From Deinococcus aerophilus (GTDB lineage Bacteria > Deinococcota > Deinococci > Deinococcales > Deinococcaceae): DNA of 64,000 bases. Made by a program: the position numbers and the translations under genes. The notes beneath the pieces were generated by a model that searched no databases, was not told the origin of the DNA, and worked only from the letters and a program-made list of their open reading frames with translations. Shown here piece after piece: positions 62,920 to 64,000 of this stretch. The stretch is taken from assembly GCF_014647075.1 (NCBI RefSeq), contig NZ_BMOM01000018.1:1-64000 (forward strand), read 5' to 3'. Numbering within the stretch: the first letter of the stretch is position 1; each line of letters starts with the position of its first letter.

Positions 62920-62925
62920 AGGCTA
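62920..62925 (-). promoter_or_regulatory. Leaderless-type -10 element of the rhodanese gene
   Basis: TAGCCT, read leftward, six bases before the ATG at 62913. Confidence 0.4.
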
Positions 62926-62968
62926 CACCGCGCCTGTGCGGTGGAAAACCGCCGGAATCTTGAGTTAA

Positions 62969-63015
62969 AACAAAAAACCCGCCCTCTGCGGACGGTGATA
63001 AGAAAAATATAGCGT
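62969..63015. repeat. Direct repeat copy 1 with leftward terminator-like hairpin
   Basis: Contains AACAAAAAACCCGCCCTC, then TGCGGACGGTG and AATATAGCGT. On the leftward strand it is an imperfect 6-bp hairpin followed by six T-residues. A similar copy lies at 63191-63238. Confidence 0.55.
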
Positions 63016-63190
63016 GGAATGCAGGCGCTGTCAAATCCATGCGGAGCTCACGGATTCCGCCGTGCTGGACGCCTGTTTTCCCGTGGCCCTCCCTCGGGAA
63101 CTGTATGGAGTATTCAAAGCGGGCCGTATTCAAAGCTGGCCAGAGCGCCAGCGGGAAGGCTGCCCTGGGAACCAACAACCTGAAGACCAG

Positions 63191-63238
63191 AACAAAAAAG
63201 CCGCCCTCTGCGGACGGTGTTGATAAAGAAGATAGCGT
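63191..63238. repeat. Direct repeat copy 2 with leftward terminator-like hairpin
   Basis: Same layout as 62969-63015 with a few differences: AACAAAAAAGCCGCCCTC, TGCGGACGGTG, then GATAGCGT. The interval between copies has another short duplication (TATTCAAAGC twice, near 63112 and 63129). No RNA gene or ORF could be assigned there. Confidence 0.55.
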
Positions 63239-63427
63239 CGTATACGGCGTTCGTCAAGATATGCAGGCGGCTGGGCTATGCAGGGTGGGCGCGGCGGGCC
63301 CGCAGGCGCTATACTCCCGGTTCTGTGGCTTCCGTTGCCCCGCCGTGTGGGCGGACTGACGGAACGGAAGCGTCGGCGGAACTGCCCTGACGCCGGGCGG
63401 GACCGACACCGAAGAGGAGCGTCTGAA

Positions 63428-64000
63428 ATGCATAAAGTTGCCATTGTGGGCCGACCCAACGTCGGCAAATCCAGTCTGTTCAATCGCCTGATCGGGCGGC
63501 GCGACGCCGTCGTGGCCGATTTCCCCGGCGTGACCCGGGACGCCAAGGAAGGCACCATGCTCTACCACAACCACCGCATCACGCTGGTGGACACAGGCGG
63601 GCTGTGGAGCGGCGACGAGTGGGAAGCCGCCATTCGTGAGAAGGCCGAGTGGGCCATGGAGGGCGCGCAGGCCGTGATCTTCGTGCTTGACCCGCGCGAG
63701 GGCCTCTCGGCCGCCGACTATGAGGTGGCCGACTGGCTGCGCAAGCTGGGCACGCCGGTCATCGTGGTTGCCAACAAGATCGACAGCCAGAAGCACGAGG
63801 TGTATCTGGCCGAGCTGTGGGGCCTGGGCTTTGGCGACCCGGTGCCGATCAGCGCCGAACACGCCCGTGGCCTCGACGACCTGATGGACCGGGTGATGAC
63901 CCATCTGCCCGAGGACGACGAGGACGTGCCGGAAATCGCGCCCATCCGCATCTCGCTGATCGGGCGGCCCAACGTGGGCAAGTCCAGCCTGCTGAACGCC
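63428..64000 (+). CDS. der: Ribosome-associated GTPase Der (EngA), 3' end beyond the window
   Basis: The first 191 residues of a two-GTPase protein acting in 50S subunit assembly. The first G domain is complete: GRPNVGKSSLFN (8-19, P-loop), DFPGVTRD (switch I), DTGG (G3), and NKID (G4, about 117-120). After an acidic linker (PEDDEDVPE) the second domain begins ISLIGRPNVGKSS at the window edge. ATG 63428 has GAGGAG about ten bases upstream. Confidence 0.95.
   Translation, partial: MHKVAIVGRPNVGKSSLFNRLIGRRDAVVADFPGVTRDAKEGTMLYHNHRITLVDTGGLWSGDEWEAAIREKAEWAMEGAQAVIFVLDPREGLSAADYEVADWLRKLGTPVIVVANKIDSQKHEVYLAELWGLGFGDPVPISAEHARGLDDLMDRVMTHLPEDDEDVPEIAPIRISLIGRPNVGKSSLLNA

Overview
The window is high-GC bacterial DNA that reads as a Deinococcus chromosome or large replicon. 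The genus is inferred from gene content and from a recurring promoter layout: TANNNT hexamers 6 to 8 bases before start codons at thyA, corA, the rhodanese gene and others. No rRNA operon, complete tRNA or CRISPR array was seen.

Layout. 1-9.6 kb is worn accessory DNA: a truncated IS630 transposase, a carbohydrate-binding fragment and an O-antigen ligase-like protein, broken beta-helix and response-regulator pieces, a tRNA 3' fragment with a terminator, a large AfsR/SARP-type regulator, a small secreted protein and an IS3 fragment. 9.6-12.5 kb holds a spermidine-synthase-like methyltransferase, an unknown gene and a paralogue of the secreted protein. 12.5-22.2 kb is an ion-transport block: two Na+/H+ antiporters, an ArsB/NhaD-type permease, a SulP transporter, and YetF-like, MscS and DUF2254 membrane proteins. 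22.3-28.6 kb is metabolic: a CurA-type reductase, folA, a homing-endonuclease-like gene, thyA, paaZ and a VOC protein.

28.7-43.1 kb is a surface polysaccharide or glycan locus. WbpA, WbpB and a WbpE-like aminotransferase would make a 3-amino uronic acid nucleotide, and a formyltransferase sits among them. Homologues of PglF, PglE, PglD and PglC would make di-N-acetylbacillosamine and load it on undecaprenyl phosphate. Wzx, two glycosyltransferases and a Wzc-type kinase complete the set. The middle (about 33.05-37.3 kb) is strongly AT-rich and contains a broken wzy, so it looks like a horizontally exchanged cassette.

43.4-51.4 kb has transketolase with a GntR regulator and a candidate operator, then a six-gene leftward block: ECF sigma factor, anti-sigma-like protein, RseB-like protein, DUF1800, DUF1501 and a heme-binding protein. 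51,505-54,738 is a transposon-like unit bounded by 69-bp inverted repeats and a 6-bp direct repeat. It carries an IS982 remnant, a palindrome-rich origin-like region, one intact unknown gene and one pseudogene, and sits directly before a DtxR/MntR regulator. 54.7-64 kb is housekeeping: trpF, a six-box DnaA cluster, a metalloenzyme, a PNKP-like phosphatase, corA, crcB, xseA, a DinB-like protein, a rhodanese and the start of der.

The observations most worth following are the 189-residue homing-endonuclease-like insertion in ThyA next to a NUMOD3-type gene, the transposon that split the mntR promoter, and the DnaA-box cluster.
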